DNA of 50,115 nucleotides, taken from Candidatus Woesearchaeota archaeon CG10_big_fil_rev_8_21_14_0_10_44_13. GTDB taxonomy: Archaea; Nanobdellota; Nanobdellia; Woesearchaeales; UBA12501. Position numbers and translations under genes: made by a program. Shown here one piece after another: positions 7,190 to 16,267 of this stretch. The notes under the pieces were generated by a model. The model saw only the letters and a list, made by a program, of their open reading frames with translations. It was not told where the DNA came from and did no database searches. The stretch is taken from the NCBI GenBank assembly GCA_002762985.1, contig PCXZ01000031.1, positions 1-50,115 on the forward strand, read 5' to 3'. Within the stretch, counting starts at the first letter, position 1; each line of letters starts with the position of its first letter.

Positions 7190-9685
7190 ATGGCATACCC
7201 GATAATATCAGAAATATTGAATTACATGAAGAATGTATTCCTGAATGTGATAAGCCTGCCTAAACACCTCTATCTGCTGAAGAACATGAAAAATCCTGGC
7301 ATAATCTTCCTTTTCCTTGCCATAGGCATAGGCCTTTGGTATCTCATCAGGAGGGATTTCATAAAATTCAGGACAAAAGAGGAGAAAGATGCCTACATAA
7401 AAGAAAGGAAGTGGATAAGGATATATGTTGTCATATCAAGGGTATTGATGCTGCTTTTGATAGGGGTCGCTTTTGCGTCGCCTTTCATCATGAAAGATGA
7501 GGTCGTGCAGGGGGATCTTTCCATCTCGATACTTGCCGACAACTCGACATCATTCGATCTCTTCGACAAGGGCATAGCGCCGAAACTCAAGGATGACCTC
7601 GACCTCACATTCCCTGCTACACTGAAATATATCGCGCAAGGCACGAAATCAGACATAAGCGGAGGGATATTGAACAGCCTGAAAGGCAATGACAATATCC
7701 TCCTGATAACCGACGGCCAGAACAACTTCGGGAAGAACCTAAGGGATATGATACTTTTCGCTGCAAACATCAATTCGACGATCAGCGCATTGGACTTAGA
7801 GCCCATACACCCCGACACAAGCATAGTGGTCAGGGGCGTAGATAAGGCGATAAGGGGTACAGAGACCACTTTTGTAGTCAAGGTCACGCAGGCAGGAGAG
7901 CCCAAGCCTTACAAGGTGAAGGTGAGGATAGGCCAGGATGAGGTCTTGAGCGAAGAGGCAGAAGGCCCGAACACATTCAGGTTCTCGAAGAAGATGGGCG
8001 AGGGCTACCACAAGATAACTGCAGAGCTCGATATAAAGCCTGAAGACGACTCCTTCCCTGAGAACAACGCATTCTATAAGACGGTGGAGATACTTGCAAG
8101 GCCGCCATTGTACATGATGGCAGAGAAAGAATCATACTTCTACTCGATAATGATGGACCTGTACAATTTCAAGAGGGAGAAGGAATTCCCGTCTGACCTT
8201 GAGCCTTATGTCGCCATGATAATGGATGATATCAGCGCAGAGAAGATAACCCGCGAGAATTATGAGGCCCTGTCGAATTTCGTGATGAACGGGTCAGGCC
8301 TTGTCGTCATAGGCGGCCAGACATCTTATAACACAGGAGGATATAGGAACTCTTTGCTTGAGACGATACTTCCTGTGAAGACGATGGAGAGCGAGAAAGA
8401 AGGCATAAAGGATGAGAGCGTCAATGTAGTGATACTTGTCGACATATCAGACAGCACAGGGGGAAGGTTCAGCGCGACTTCAGGAGACAAGAAAGTGGAC
8501 GTTGAGAAGGCCCTTACTGTAAACATACTTAAATATATCAAAGGCGAAAGCAAAGTAGGCATAATAGTATTCAACACTAATTCATATGAGGTCTCCCCAT
8601 TGGAGCCATTGAACCAGAAATCCGGGCTTGAGGACCAGATCATGAGGCTTGTCGACGGAGGAGGCACAGACATCAGCGAAGGCCTTAAGGGGGCCATCTC
8701 AATGCTGAATAAGGTTAAAGGCAGCAATAACATAATCCTCATCTCAGACGGCGTCACTAACTCGCCTGAAGCTGCGTTTGCGATGACAGAGAGGGCAAGG
8801 AGATTGGGCATAACTGTCTTTGCAGTCGGCGTAGGCAGCGACACTTCAGAAGGCACGATGAAGAGCATAGCCTCGATAGGCGGCGGAAGCTTCTATATGC
8901 CTAAGAATGCAGAGAAGCTCAAGATAATATTCGGAGAGCCTGAAGAGGACGCAGAATGCAATGATGAGAAGAAAAGGGTGAGGATACTGGATGAGAATCA
9001 TTTCATAACAGAGGGCCTTGAGATGGATGCCATACTCACAGGATATAATTATGTCGCCCCAAAATCCAGCTCAAATCCCGTTATTGTGACATGCGACGGC
9101 AAGCCCATAATAACCGTATGGAGATACGGCCTTGGAAGGGTCGTCTCTATGGCCACTGATGACGGGACAAAATGGGCAGGAGAGATGCTGAGCGCAAAGA
9201 ATTCCGAGATCATAACAAGGATGATAAACTGGGCCATAGGCGATCCGAAAAGGAAGGATGAGTTCTATGTCGAAGCGGCAGACACTACGCTTGGCAAGCC
9301 CATCATAGTCAAAGTGAAATCGAAAGAGGCGCCGTCATCAGACCTGATAAACTTCACGAAGGTAGATGATAACAAGTATCAGGGAGAATTCAACCCGAAA
9401 GAGGCAGGATTCTATGACATATTCGGCACGGAAGTGGCTGTAAGCTATAATGATGAGCTCCAGAATGTGGGCATGAATCCTGAGCTTTATGACCTTGTCA
9501 GGGCCACAGGCGGGGACGTATTCATGCCTGATGACATCAAAGGCATAATAAACAAGACAAAATCGGTCTCAAAGAGGGTCGAGACAAGCGAGCAGTTCAT
9601 AAGATGGCCGTTCATACTCATGGCCATGCTCTTATTGCTCATAGAGATAGCCGTAAGGAGGATATGGGAGACCACAAAAGAATGA
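7190..9685 (+). CDS. Large membrane protein with two vWA-like domains
   Basis: 831 residues. Two TM segments near the N-terminus (about 36-54 and 78-100) and one at the C-terminus (about 805-822). A first vWA-like segment has D-N-S-T-S at 117-121 and a complete second vWA metal site D-I-S-D-S begins at 418. The layout resembles the BatA/BatB and glutamine-amidotransferase-like membrane proteins encoded with MoxR. A GTG at 7178 also opens the frame, but it lies within AGGTGA, a good ribosome-binding site 9 bases before ATG 7190, so 7190 is preferred. Probably co-transcribed with the preceding gene. Confidence 0.75.
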   Translation: MAYPIISEILNYMKNVFLNVISLPKHLYLLKNMKNPGIIFLFLAIGIGLWYLIRRDFIKFRTKEEKDAYIKERKWIRIYVVISRVLMLLLIGVAFASPFIMKDEVVQGDLSISILADNSTSFDLFDKGIAPKLKDDLDLTFPATLKYIAQGTKSDISGGILNSLKGNDNILLITDGQNNFGKNLRDMILFAANINSTISALDLEPIHPDTSIVVRGVDKAIRGTETTFVVKVTQAGEPKPYKVKVRIGQDEVLSEEAEGPNTFRFSKKMGEGYHKITAELDIKPEDDSFPENNAFYKTVEILARPPLYMMAEKESYFYSIMMDLYNFKREKEFPSDLEPYVAMIMDDISAEKITRENYEALSNFVMNGSGLVVIGGQTSYNTGGYRNSLLETILPVKTMESEKEGIKDESVNVVILVDISDSTGGRFSATSGDKKVDVEKALTVNILKYIKGESKVGIIVFNTNSYEVSPLEPLNQKSGLEDQIMRLVDGGGTDISEGLKGAISMLNKVKGSNNIILISDGVTNSPEAAFAMTERARRLGITVFAVGVGSDTSEGTMKSIASIGGGSFYMPKNAEKLKIIFGEPEEDAECNDEKKRVRILDENHFITEGLEMDAILTGYNYVAPKSSSNPVIVTCDGKPIITVWRYGLGRVVSMATDDGTKWAGEMLSAKNSEIITRMINWAIGDPKRKDEFYVEAADTTLGKPIIVKVKSKEAPSSDLINFTKVDDNKYQGEFNPKEAGFYDIFGTEVAVSYNDELQNVGMNPELYDLVRATGGDVFMPDDIKGIINKTKSVSKRVETSEQFIRWPFILMAMLLLLIEIAVRRIWETTKE

Positions 9686-9843
9686 GAAGAATGAGCCTGG
9701 GCGATAATCCAATGAAAAACAGTAAATGTGAGGTTAAATATTTAAATAAATAAGCGATATATGGCTTCGTTATAGCTTCGAAGCACATAAAACCTATAAA
9801 AAAGTTAATAAAGGCCCTAAGCGCCTTAAAAAGCGGTGAAAAC

Positions 9844-10326
9844 ATGGCATATATGAGGAAGAACGTGAACATTTTCCTTCTTTTTGTGATAGTGGTTGTT
9901 GTGCTCTCGATAACGGGCCTTACGACATACTACCAGTCCACTTATAAGAACCTTTCCACAAGCTATGACACCAAACTGGCAGAAGTGGAAAAGCTTCTTG
10001 CGGATCTCAATAGCGAAAGGACGAACCTAAACAAGACAACACTTGAATTGACGATAAAAGAAGAGAGGGAGACAGAGCTCTCAGGACAGTATACTGCGGT
10101 GACAAATACCCTCAAATCAACAGAGAATGAGCTTGATGACACCAAATCTACGCTTGAATCGACCATAAATGAGCTTGTCCAGACAGCACAGAACCTTGCG
10201 GACGCTAACACAGAGATCCAAAAATTAAATGCCAATATAAACGGCCTTGAGCTGCAGATCAGAGGCCTGCAGAGCAAGCTGGGTGATTGTGAGGATGAAA
10301 AAGCATTGTGCACTTGCCCCAGTTGA
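9844..10326 (+). CDS. Single-TM coiled-coil protein of the MoxR cluster
   Basis: 160 residues. One TM segment at about 8-28, then a long heptad-rich Ser/Thr/Asn-containing coiled coil (about 40-150), ending in a short Cys-containing tail (CEDEKALCTCPS). The rod probably points outward from the membrane. No family is recognised. GGTGA lies five bases before the ATG. It is in the same direction as its neighbours within the vWA/MoxR cluster, so it may be a structural or bridging partner of the membrane vWA proteins. The three C-terminal cysteines could form disulfides or bind metal. Confidence 0.65.
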   Translation: MAYMRKNVNIFLLFVIVVVVLSITGLTTYYQSTYKNLSTSYDTKLAEVEKLLADLNSERTNLNKTTLELTIKEERETELSGQYTAVTNTLKSTENELDDTKSTLESTINELVQTAQNLADANTEIQKLNANINGLELQIRGLQSKLGDCEDEKALCTCPS

Positions 10327-10418
10327 AGATAGGTGAATGCTGAAGATGATAGTAAAGATAAGGACAATCGAAACAGCCTGAAAGAACAAACAGCTTAAAA
10401 GAACATTAAAAGAACAAG

Positions 10419-11216
10419 ATGAAGCAATTCATAAATGTAGTGAGGGAGATCAAGGGCGTTCTTGCAGGGATAACGCTGTTCTACATCTTCATGGACGCAG
10501 TGATAGTCTTCCTCATAACTTATCTCCTATTGATAATATTTGATCTGCCGCCGATGGCGGCATTGATACCGGCCATATTCTATTTCGGGTATTCCGCTTA
10601 TGAGGAGACAAAGATCAACAAGGTGAGGATTGTCGAGAAATTCTATCCGCAGCTGAATGTGAAGCTTAGGACTGCTGTCGATTATGCGAACGTCGAGAAT
10701 GAGGTAGTGGATGACCTGCACAGGGAAGTGATATCCGAGATGAAGGAGGTCGCTGCTTCATCTTTCTTCAACAGGAGAGAGACATTAGAGAAGATAGCAG
10801 TGATAATAGTCCTATGCTTCGTGATTGTGGCGATAACATTCTTCGGGGTAAGCTTCAATGCTTTCAACGGCAAACTGAAGGAGGTGTTCGGCGCTCTAGG
10901 CAGCGGCCAGGATTCCGGCGATAAGGACGGCCAGATAGCCCAGACTGTAGGCGGTTCTGCCGCAAAGACAGACATCTATGGCCAGAAATCGATAGCAAAG
11001 CTCGGGGACAAGGAGATTGAGGTCGAGCTTAAGACTTCGTCCTATGAATTCGTGATAAGGGAGGCAGGGGAGATCCAGGAGGAAGAGGAATTCCAGTCCC
11101 TTTCACCTGAAGATGTGACTGCTGTCGAATCGAAGAATTACAATGAGAAGATCCCTGTGGAGAAAGACAAGCAGGAGCTGATAAAGAATTATTTCAGGAA
11201 GCTCTCAGAAGGATGA
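10419..11216 (+). CDS. Membrane protein of the MoxR-vWA cluster
   Basis: 265 residues. Two adjacent TM segments near the N-terminus (about 18-60), a cytoplasmic region (about 61-125) and a third TM near 128-146, followed by a hydrophilic tail with Gly/Asp-rich and Glu-rich parts. No enzymatic motif is visible. Its position just before moxR resembles the DUF7502-like membrane proteins of archaeal MoxR clusters. That family name is a weak recollection. A role as membrane anchor or substrate of the MoxR/vWA machinery is inferred from neighbours only. Confidence 0.6.
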   Translation: MKQFINVVREIKGVLAGITLFYIFMDAVIVFLITYLLLIIFDLPPMAALIPAIFYFGYSAYEETKINKVRIVEKFYPQLNVKLRTAVDYANVENEVVDDLHREVISEMKEVAASSFFNRRETLEKIAVIIVLCFVIVAITFFGVSFNAFNGKLKEVFGALGSGQDSGDKDGQIAQTVGGSAAKTDIYGQKSIAKLGDKEIEVELKTSSYEFVIREAGEIQEEEEFQSLSPEDVTAVESKNYNEKIPVEKDKQELIKNYFRKLSEG

Positions 11217-11341
11217 TAAGACAGGATGATGATGTATGACCTGTGTGTAATCAAAATATAATCAAAAAAGAAGGATGACATAAGGATAAACCAGATTAAA
11301 AAGAAGTAAATTAAAAAAACCAAGTAAAAAGGAGGGAGATT

Positions 11342-12280
11342 ATGAAGAACTATAAGAGCGTTTTCGACACGATATTCAGCGAGATGAACCACGTCGTGGT
11401 GGGCCAGCAGGATGTCATGGAGCAGACTATAGCAGCGATGCTCTGCGACAGCAATGCCCTGCTCGAAGGTTACCCCGGGCTGGCAAAGACACTGATCGTG
11501 AAGACATTATCCAGCCTCATGGACCTGAAGTTCAGCAGGATACAGAGCACACCTGACCTTATGCCCTCGGACATAACGGGCACATACATAATAGAGGATC
11601 ATGGCGGAAAGAGGGAATTCAAGTTCCAGCAGGGCCCGCTTTTCGCGAACATAGTCCTTGCAGACGAGATCAACAGGGCCACTCCAAAGACGCAATCGGC
11701 CCTTCTTGAGGCGATGCAGGAGAAACAGGTGACAGTGGGCAACACCACATTCAAGCTCGATCTTCCGTTCTTCGTGCTTGCGACGCAGAACCCCATAGAG
11801 CAGGAAGGCACTTATCCCCTGCCTGAAGCCCAGGCAGACAGGTTCCTGCTGAAGATAAAGACCGATTATCCTAATTATGAGGATGAGGTCAAGATAGTGG
11901 ACAAGTATTCTGCAGAGCTCACAGAGCACAGGCTGAAGCCTATCCTTGAGAAGAAGAACCTGATCATATTGCAGGGCATCACAAGGCAGATACCCATCGC
12001 AAATGACCTCAAGAGGAGGGCAGTCAAGATAGTCACAGAGACCAGGAAGAGGAAGGATCTCATGGAATATGGCGCATCACCGAGGGCATCCATAGGAATC
12101 ATAATGGCAGCCAAGGCAAGGGCATTGATAAGGGGAAGGAACCACGTAGCCACAGAAGACATAGAATCGATGGCTTACCCTGTCCTCAGGCACAGGATAA
12201 TCCTCAATTTCGAGGCAGAGAGGAAAGGCATGTCTGCTGATGATGTGGTGAAGGAGATATTGACCAAGGTGAAGGAGTAG
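11342..12280 (+). CDS. MoxR-family AAA+ ATPase
   Basis: 312 residues. Walker A GYPGLAKT at 43-50, then the MoxR signatures VLADEINRA (Walker B) and ATQNPIEQEGTYPLPEAQADRF (sensor 1 with the family insert). It is full length with all nucleotide-binding residues. MoxR ATPases act as chaperones that insert cofactors or remodel partners, working with vWA proteins, here the two vWA membrane proteins upstream and DUF58 downstream. GGAGGGAG precedes the ATG at good spacing. An interspersed hairpin element separates it from the DUF58 gene. Confidence 0.92.
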   Translation: MKNYKSVFDTIFSEMNHVVVGQQDVMEQTIAAMLCDSNALLEGYPGLAKTLIVKTLSSLMDLKFSRIQSTPDLMPSDITGTYIIEDHGGKREFKFQQGPLFANIVLADEINRATPKTQSALLEAMQEKQVTVGNTTFKLDLPFFVLATQNPIEQEGTYPLPEAQADRFLLKIKTDYPNYEDEVKIVDKYSAELTEHRLKPILEKKNLIILQGITRQIPIANDLKRRAVKIVTETRKRKDLMEYGASPRASIGIIMAAKARALIRGRNHVATEDIESMAYPVLRHRIILNFEAERKGMSADDVVKEILTKVKE

Positions 12281-12440
12281 GGTTTTTGAGATTGATGATT
12301 AATGTTTATAATAGAATAAGTGTGGTTTTTCATCAAAAACTACCCCTCCCAAAAGATATGAACCCACCTATGTCCCACCCTTACATACGGATGTGCTCGG
12401 TTGAACAAAGCGAGAGCACATTTGTCTAAAAATTTTAAAA
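12281..12440. repeat. Interspersed hairpin element, copy 2
   Basis: It begins at the moxR stop with GGTTTTTGAG, as copy 1 does. A GTTTTT/AAAAAC hairpin (about 12335-12350) may end transcription. The block CCCACCCTTACATACGGATG (near 12379) is identical at about 24922, followed in both by a GTGC...GCAC hairpin (12400-12420) whose inner bases differ. It splits moxR from its usual partner gene. Confidence 0.6.
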
Positions 12441-12471
12441 CATAAAAAAATAAAACACAATTTCCATCAAA

Positions 12472-13320
12472 ATGATCGACACGACATTCCTGGACCAGCT
12501 GAAGAGATTCAGCCTCATAATCAATAAGAGGGTCACATCAAGCTATTCCGGCGAGAAGAAATCCGTCGCAGAAGGCCGCGGCCTCATCTTCAAGGACCAC
12601 AGGATGTACGCAAGAGGCGATGACATAAGGCTTATAGACTGGAAAGTGTTCGCAAGGACTGACGACCTGTATGTGAAAAGGTATGAGGAAGAGAGGAACC
12701 TCTCGGTGCATATACTCATAGACGGCTCAGCGAGCATGAATTATGGCAAAGGCCTGAAGAAATTCGATTATGCGTCGATGATCGGCGTGGGTTTCGCCTA
12801 TCTGGCCCTGAGGGACAATGAGAAATTCCAGTTCTGCACATTCTCAGATTCGCTTGAGCTGTTCAAGCCGAAGAGGGGCATGAACCAGCTTGCAGGCATG
12901 GTGATGCACCTGAACAACACGAAGAAAGAGGGGAATTCGAAGATATATGAGGCGGTCGCAAAATACAAGAAGGTCATAGGCTCAAGGTCATTGATAATCC
13001 TCATATCCGATTTCCTAATAAATATCGACGAGATAAAGGCTGCCCTGTACAGGCTTGGAGACCACGAGATAAAGGTGATACAGGTCCTTGATCCAGTCGA
13101 GAGCGACCTTACGCTTGAAGGAGACCTCAAACTCATGGATTCAGAGACAAAAGAGCTGCTCAAGACCCATATAAGCCCGAGGCTGAGGATGGAATACCAG
13201 TCAAAGCTCAACAGGCACATGAACGAGATATCGGACACGTGCAATAAGCTGGGCATAGATTTCTATTCCATAACGACGAACACGCCAATTTTCGACGCCT
13301 TCTATAAGATCCTAAGATAG
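12472..13320 (+). CDS. DUF58 protein (vWA-like), partner of MoxR
   Basis: 282 residues. The stretch YARGDDIRLIDWKVFARTDDLYVKRYEEERN (about residues 47-77; key residues RGDD, DW, RT) is the DUF58 signature, followed by a vWA-type metal site D-G-S-A-S. These proteins are usually encoded directly after moxR and are thought to be the cytoplasmic adaptor for its ATPase cycle. A hairpin element separates it from moxR here, so it probably also has its own AT-rich promoter immediately upstream (12425-12470). No ribosome-binding site is seen, in line with a short leader. Confidence 0.88.
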   Translation: MIDTTFLDQLKRFSLIINKRVTSSYSGEKKSVAEGRGLIFKDHRMYARGDDIRLIDWKVFARTDDLYVKRYEEERNLSVHILIDGSASMNYGKGLKKFDYASMIGVGFAYLALRDNEKFQFCTFSDSLELFKPKRGMNQLAGMVMHLNNTKKEGNSKIYEAVAKYKKVIGSRSLIILISDFLINIDEIKAALYRLGDHEIKVIQVLDPVESDLTLEGDLKLMDSETKELLKTHISPRLRMEYQSKLNRHMNEISDTCNKLGIDFYSITTNTPIFDAFYKILR

Positions 13321-13362
13321 TAACTGAGATGGTGATTGGGCATTGATTGTATCAATGTTGTA

Positions 13363-13899
13363 TTAATCCGGCTTTTGATCGGTCTTTTCCTTGTTATTTC
13401 TTCGGCAATATCCTAATATCCTGTATGTCTTATGCCTAATGTCGAAATGGACCGCAGAACCATGCCCTAAAGTTTCTATATGTTCAGTCACGCCGAACTC
13501 TTTTCTCCTGAAATACTTCGGGAAAAAATTGACGACCTCCAGATGAGAGACTATGATTATGCCTTCAGCATTCTCTCTTCTTCCATTCAGAATTTCCATC
13601 AGGAAACCATTGCAGTCATTGAAAGCGGACCCATAGCTGCCTTCAGGAGCCCCTTCTCCTGTCCATAGATAAGGAATCACTTCGACCAAATAGGATATTT
13701 CCCTCTTTGCAAGGCGTAATGTGATGGTCTTTGCGCTCTCTATGGCAATCGGCGCTGATGAAGAAAGTATGTATGCAGAGCTTCCGTTCAGGATATTGTT
13801 GATATCATCGCCCAGGACAGCTGCCTGAGCACGGCCTTCATCGCTCAATTTACCATCAATGCCCTGTGTCCCGTGCCTTGCAACGAATAAGTGTTCCAT
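13363..13899 (-). CDS. Histidine phosphatase (phosphoglycerate-mutase-like) family protein
   Basis: 178 residues. It opens with the catalytic R-H-G at residues 8-10 (phosphohistidine at His9), and the second catalytic histidine is in V-S-H at 119. The usual arginine of the S-x-x-x-R-A-x-Q-T segment is absent (SSSAPIAIESA here), so substrate binding may differ or the enzyme may be weak. Small members of the family (SixA-like) remove phosphate from proteins or small molecules. The substrate cannot be told. A TATA-like TTTATAAA lies just upstream near 13919-13930. Confidence 0.75.
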   Translation of the reverse strand: MEHLFVARHGTQGIDGKLSDEGRAQAAVLGDDINNILNGSSAYILSSSAPIAIESAKTITLRLAKREISYLVEVIPYLWTGEGAPEGSYGSAFNDCNGFLMEILNGRRENAEGIIIVSHLEVVNFFPKYFRRKEFGVTEHIETLGHGSAVHFDIRHKTYRILGYCRRNNKEKTDQKPD

Positions 13900-14098
13900 C
13901 TCAGAGGGGATATGCTTTTATTTTATAAATCTTTTGTGTCTGTTACTACGCGCGAGAAGATATATCTATCCAGATATCTTCCATAGGTATAGCTAAGATT
14001 GGCAACAAACTTTTTATGCCCCTTTTACAACCTAATAATACATAAACAACTAATAATATATAATGGTCTATGGCGGCATATGGCTTAGAAGAGGGTTC

Positions 14099-14932
14099 TT
14101 ATCCGGCCTTATGCACTTTATTTCCGATTCTCCAGACGATTAAAACTGCTGTGACATAAACCGTCCAAACCAGGACCTGCATGAGCGATGGGCTTCCGGT
14201 ATATCCGAATAAACCTTTCAGGATGCTTCCGATATTGCCTTTGTCATGCAACAGAGGATAGCTTCCATCAGGATTAAGCCCGGGGTTTATATCCCAGACA
14301 TGCTCGACTAAAGGATGGATGATGCCCGCTTCATCAAACTCGTGCGCTGAAGACACTATCAGGCCGGCAGCGAAAAGTATAAGTATGATATTTGTGATCC
14401 CAAAAAATCTCTTCAGGTTTATTCTCATAAACAATATGAATGATGCATAACCGACAGCTATTGCAGAAACAATCCCTAGCGATGCCCCGATAATGTCATT
14501 GCCTGCAGATGCAAAGCTTGCTGCGCTGAGGAATATTATGATCTCTATCCCTTCCCTGAATATCGACACGAATACGAGCATAAAAAGCCCAACATTATTC
14601 ACTTCTTCGATCTTTACAGAGACCTTTTGCTCTAAATCCTCTGCCATATGCTCCTGTTTCATCATCCATATTATCATCGAGGTCATGAGCAGCGCGCCCA
14701 TGAGCATTGTTGTGCCTTCAAATATCTGTTCTGCGCTGCCTTCAAAACCGCCCGCCATGGTCTCGAACATCAATGCGCCCATAAGGCTGGCAATAATCGC
14801 AGAAAGGATCCCAAGATAGACCACTTTATTGTATTTCGTCTGTCTTGTCTTGGCAAGATAGCCGAGGATTATGCCTATGATGAGCACTATCTCAAGCATC
14901 TCCCTGAACATTATCACAAATTCCTGTATCAT
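14099..14932 (-). CDS. FTR1-family iron permease
   Basis: 277 residues with about seven TM segments. Two copies of the family motif R-E-x-x-E occur, REMLE at 10-14 and REGIE at 126-130. They form the iron-translocation path in Ftr1/EfeU proteins. The His-rich loop near 217-232 (HEFDEAGIIHPLVEH) could bind metal. No multicopper oxidase or EfeO/EfeB gene is adjacent, so the oxidising partner, if any, is elsewhere. A TATA box lies about 65 bases upstream of the start, near 14997-15007, giving a leader of about 40 bases. Confidence 0.85.
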   Translation of the reverse strand: MIQEFVIMFREMLEIVLIIGIILGYLAKTRQTKYNKVVYLGILSAIIASLMGALMFETMAGGFEGSAEQIFEGTTMLMGALLMTSMIIWMMKQEHMAEDLEQKVSVKIEEVNNVGLFMLVFVSIFREGIEIIIFLSAASFASAGNDIIGASLGIVSAIAVGYASFILFMRINLKRFFGITNIILILFAAGLIVSSAHEFDEAGIIHPLVEHVWDINPGLNPDGSYPLLHDKGNIGSILKGLFGYTGSPSLMQVLVWTVYVTAVLIVWRIGNKVHKAG

Positions 14933-15078
14933 ATCTGTGGCCCGCCTGTTTTTCAGCTTATTTTCAGATTCTTCATGTGTTGCTGGAAAATGACATGATA
15001 TATAAATATTGGCACAGGACAGATTTTGGGATTCCAGGGATAAAACATAATAAACATGATCCTAATCAAGCAATATTC

Positions 15079-15918
15079 CTACTCAAGCAATATGCCCTTC
15101 AATCTTGTTTCATAATATTCTATGAAATCCGTTATTTTTGCCAACGGCCTTCTTTTCTCCCTTCCCTTTATCCTATAAGCAAACTCTTCGCGCAGACGAA
15201 AATAATGCATTGCTGCTGGCGGGACCGAATAATCGAGTGATGTTATCCTCCCTATATCCTCCTCAGTCATAAGCTGCTTGAATCCCCTGATATATCTCTC
15301 CCTGTTCTCTTCGCTTGTCTTGAGACCTGAGATCGATACAAGCGTGTCGACGAGAAGATTTGTGTCAATATCCTCAAAACTCATCCTGGGATTTAATATT
15401 AACTCGGGATCGATGGGAATGGCTTTCTTCTGGCCATTCTGGCCGTAAACACAGAGGAAATTATCAAGATGCGGGTCTGAATGGAGGATATCAGGATTCC
15501 TGTGCCTTTTCGCAGCTTTCCTTATCCTGTCATAGAGCTCAAGGAACAATTCAAAAGCATCGCCATGGTTTTGCTGACCCAATTCTTCCTTGTATGATCT
15601 GCTGTTGTCTATGAATGCGTAGGTTATCGCAGAATCGCTGTAATCTATCAGTTCAGGCACTTCTATACCTTCATCCTTCCATAACTGAAGGGTCCTGACC
15701 TCCTTTTCAATCAGCTTGCTCCTGTTCCGTACAGCCGAAACATGTCTTTTGAAAGGTATCATCGAAAGAAGATATAAGCTCAATGGGTCGCTCCATCTCC
15801 TTATCATGCTTACAAGATCAGTCCCATCAGTCTTGTAGAATAATAGCCTATCCTGCTCTATCAGGAAGCATGAGGACGTGCCGTTCCCAATCAGTTTTGC
15901 ATTATCCAGACACACCAT
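15079..15918 (-). CDS. Protein-kinase-fold (APH/RIO-like) phosphotransferase
   Basis: 279 residues. It has a kinase-fold catalytic loop H-S-D-P-H-L-D-N (His146, Asp148, Asn153) and a metal-binding I-D-P-E (Asp170). The N-terminal lobe has the lysine-bearing strand LLFYKT and a glycine loop GNGTSS (11-16). This layout is shared by aminoglycoside-type, lipopolysaccharide core and RIO/Bud32-like kinases. The substrate cannot be assigned. A GGAGAGGTGGG stretch and a TATA box (near 15955-15963) precede it. It stands alone between the iron permease and the nop10 operon. Confidence 0.65.
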   Translation of the reverse strand: MVCLDNAKLIGNGTSSCFLIEQDRLLFYKTDGTDLVSMIRRWSDPLSLYLLSMIPFKRHVSAVRNRSKLIEKEVRTLQLWKDEGIEVPELIDYSDSAITYAFIDNSRSYKEELGQQNHGDAFELFLELYDRIRKAAKRHRNPDILHSDPHLDNFLCVYGQNGQKKAIPIDPELILNPRMSFEDIDTNLLVDTLVSISGLKTSEENRERYIRGFKQLMTEEDIGRITSLDYSVPPAAMHYFRLREEFAYRIKGREKRRPLAKITDFIEYYETRLKGILLE

Positions 15919-16023
15919 ACTGCCACACTATCCCACCTCTCCTCATACAAACATTTATATCAATGGAAAGAAGAAGTATTGTCTGCAACTATATAAAATT
16001 TGCTTATCCGATAATTCCCATTC

Positions 16024-16173
16024 TCACTCAATCCCCTTGGCCTTCCTCCTATAACCGCCGTACTTGTCCTCAGGGGAATACTTCGGGGGCTTTGGGTTTA
16101 CGGTCTTCTGGCCGCAGTGCTCTTCTTTCATGGTATAAACGCCGCAGACAGGGCACCTCATTATGTGTTTCAT
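16024..16173 (-). CDS. nop10: Ribosome biogenesis protein Nop10
   Basis: 49 residues, beginning MKHIMRCPVCGVYTMKEEHC and ending YRRKAKGIE. The Cys pattern (C-P-x-C near the start, a further Cys at 20), the H-C-x-x-x-T, and the K-P-P-K-Y-S-P-E-D-K-Y-G-G-Y-R-R segment are the hallmarks of archaeal Nop10, a zinc-ribbon subunit of the H/ACA RNA-guided pseudouridylation complex that also binds Cbf5. It lies downstream of aIF2-alpha in the same direction, the conserved archaeal order. Two direct repeats TTTGATAGTTA occur in the gap (near 16235 and 16251). Confidence 0.92.
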   Translation of the reverse strand: MKHIMRCPVCGVYTMKEEHCGQKTVNPKPPKYSPEDKYGGYRRKAKGIE

Positions 16174-16267
16174 TTTATCAGAGAATGTTTTGTTTATTCA
16201 CGTCTTATTTCTTTTTATTTATTTGATCATCCTTGTTTGATAGTTACCTTATTTGATAGTTATGGTT

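Noticed and set aside
16024-16173. Nop10 as a random short frame
   Set aside because: The Cys pattern, the KPPKYSPEDKYGGYRRKAKG segment and the position after aIF2-alpha match the family, so it was kept as a gene.
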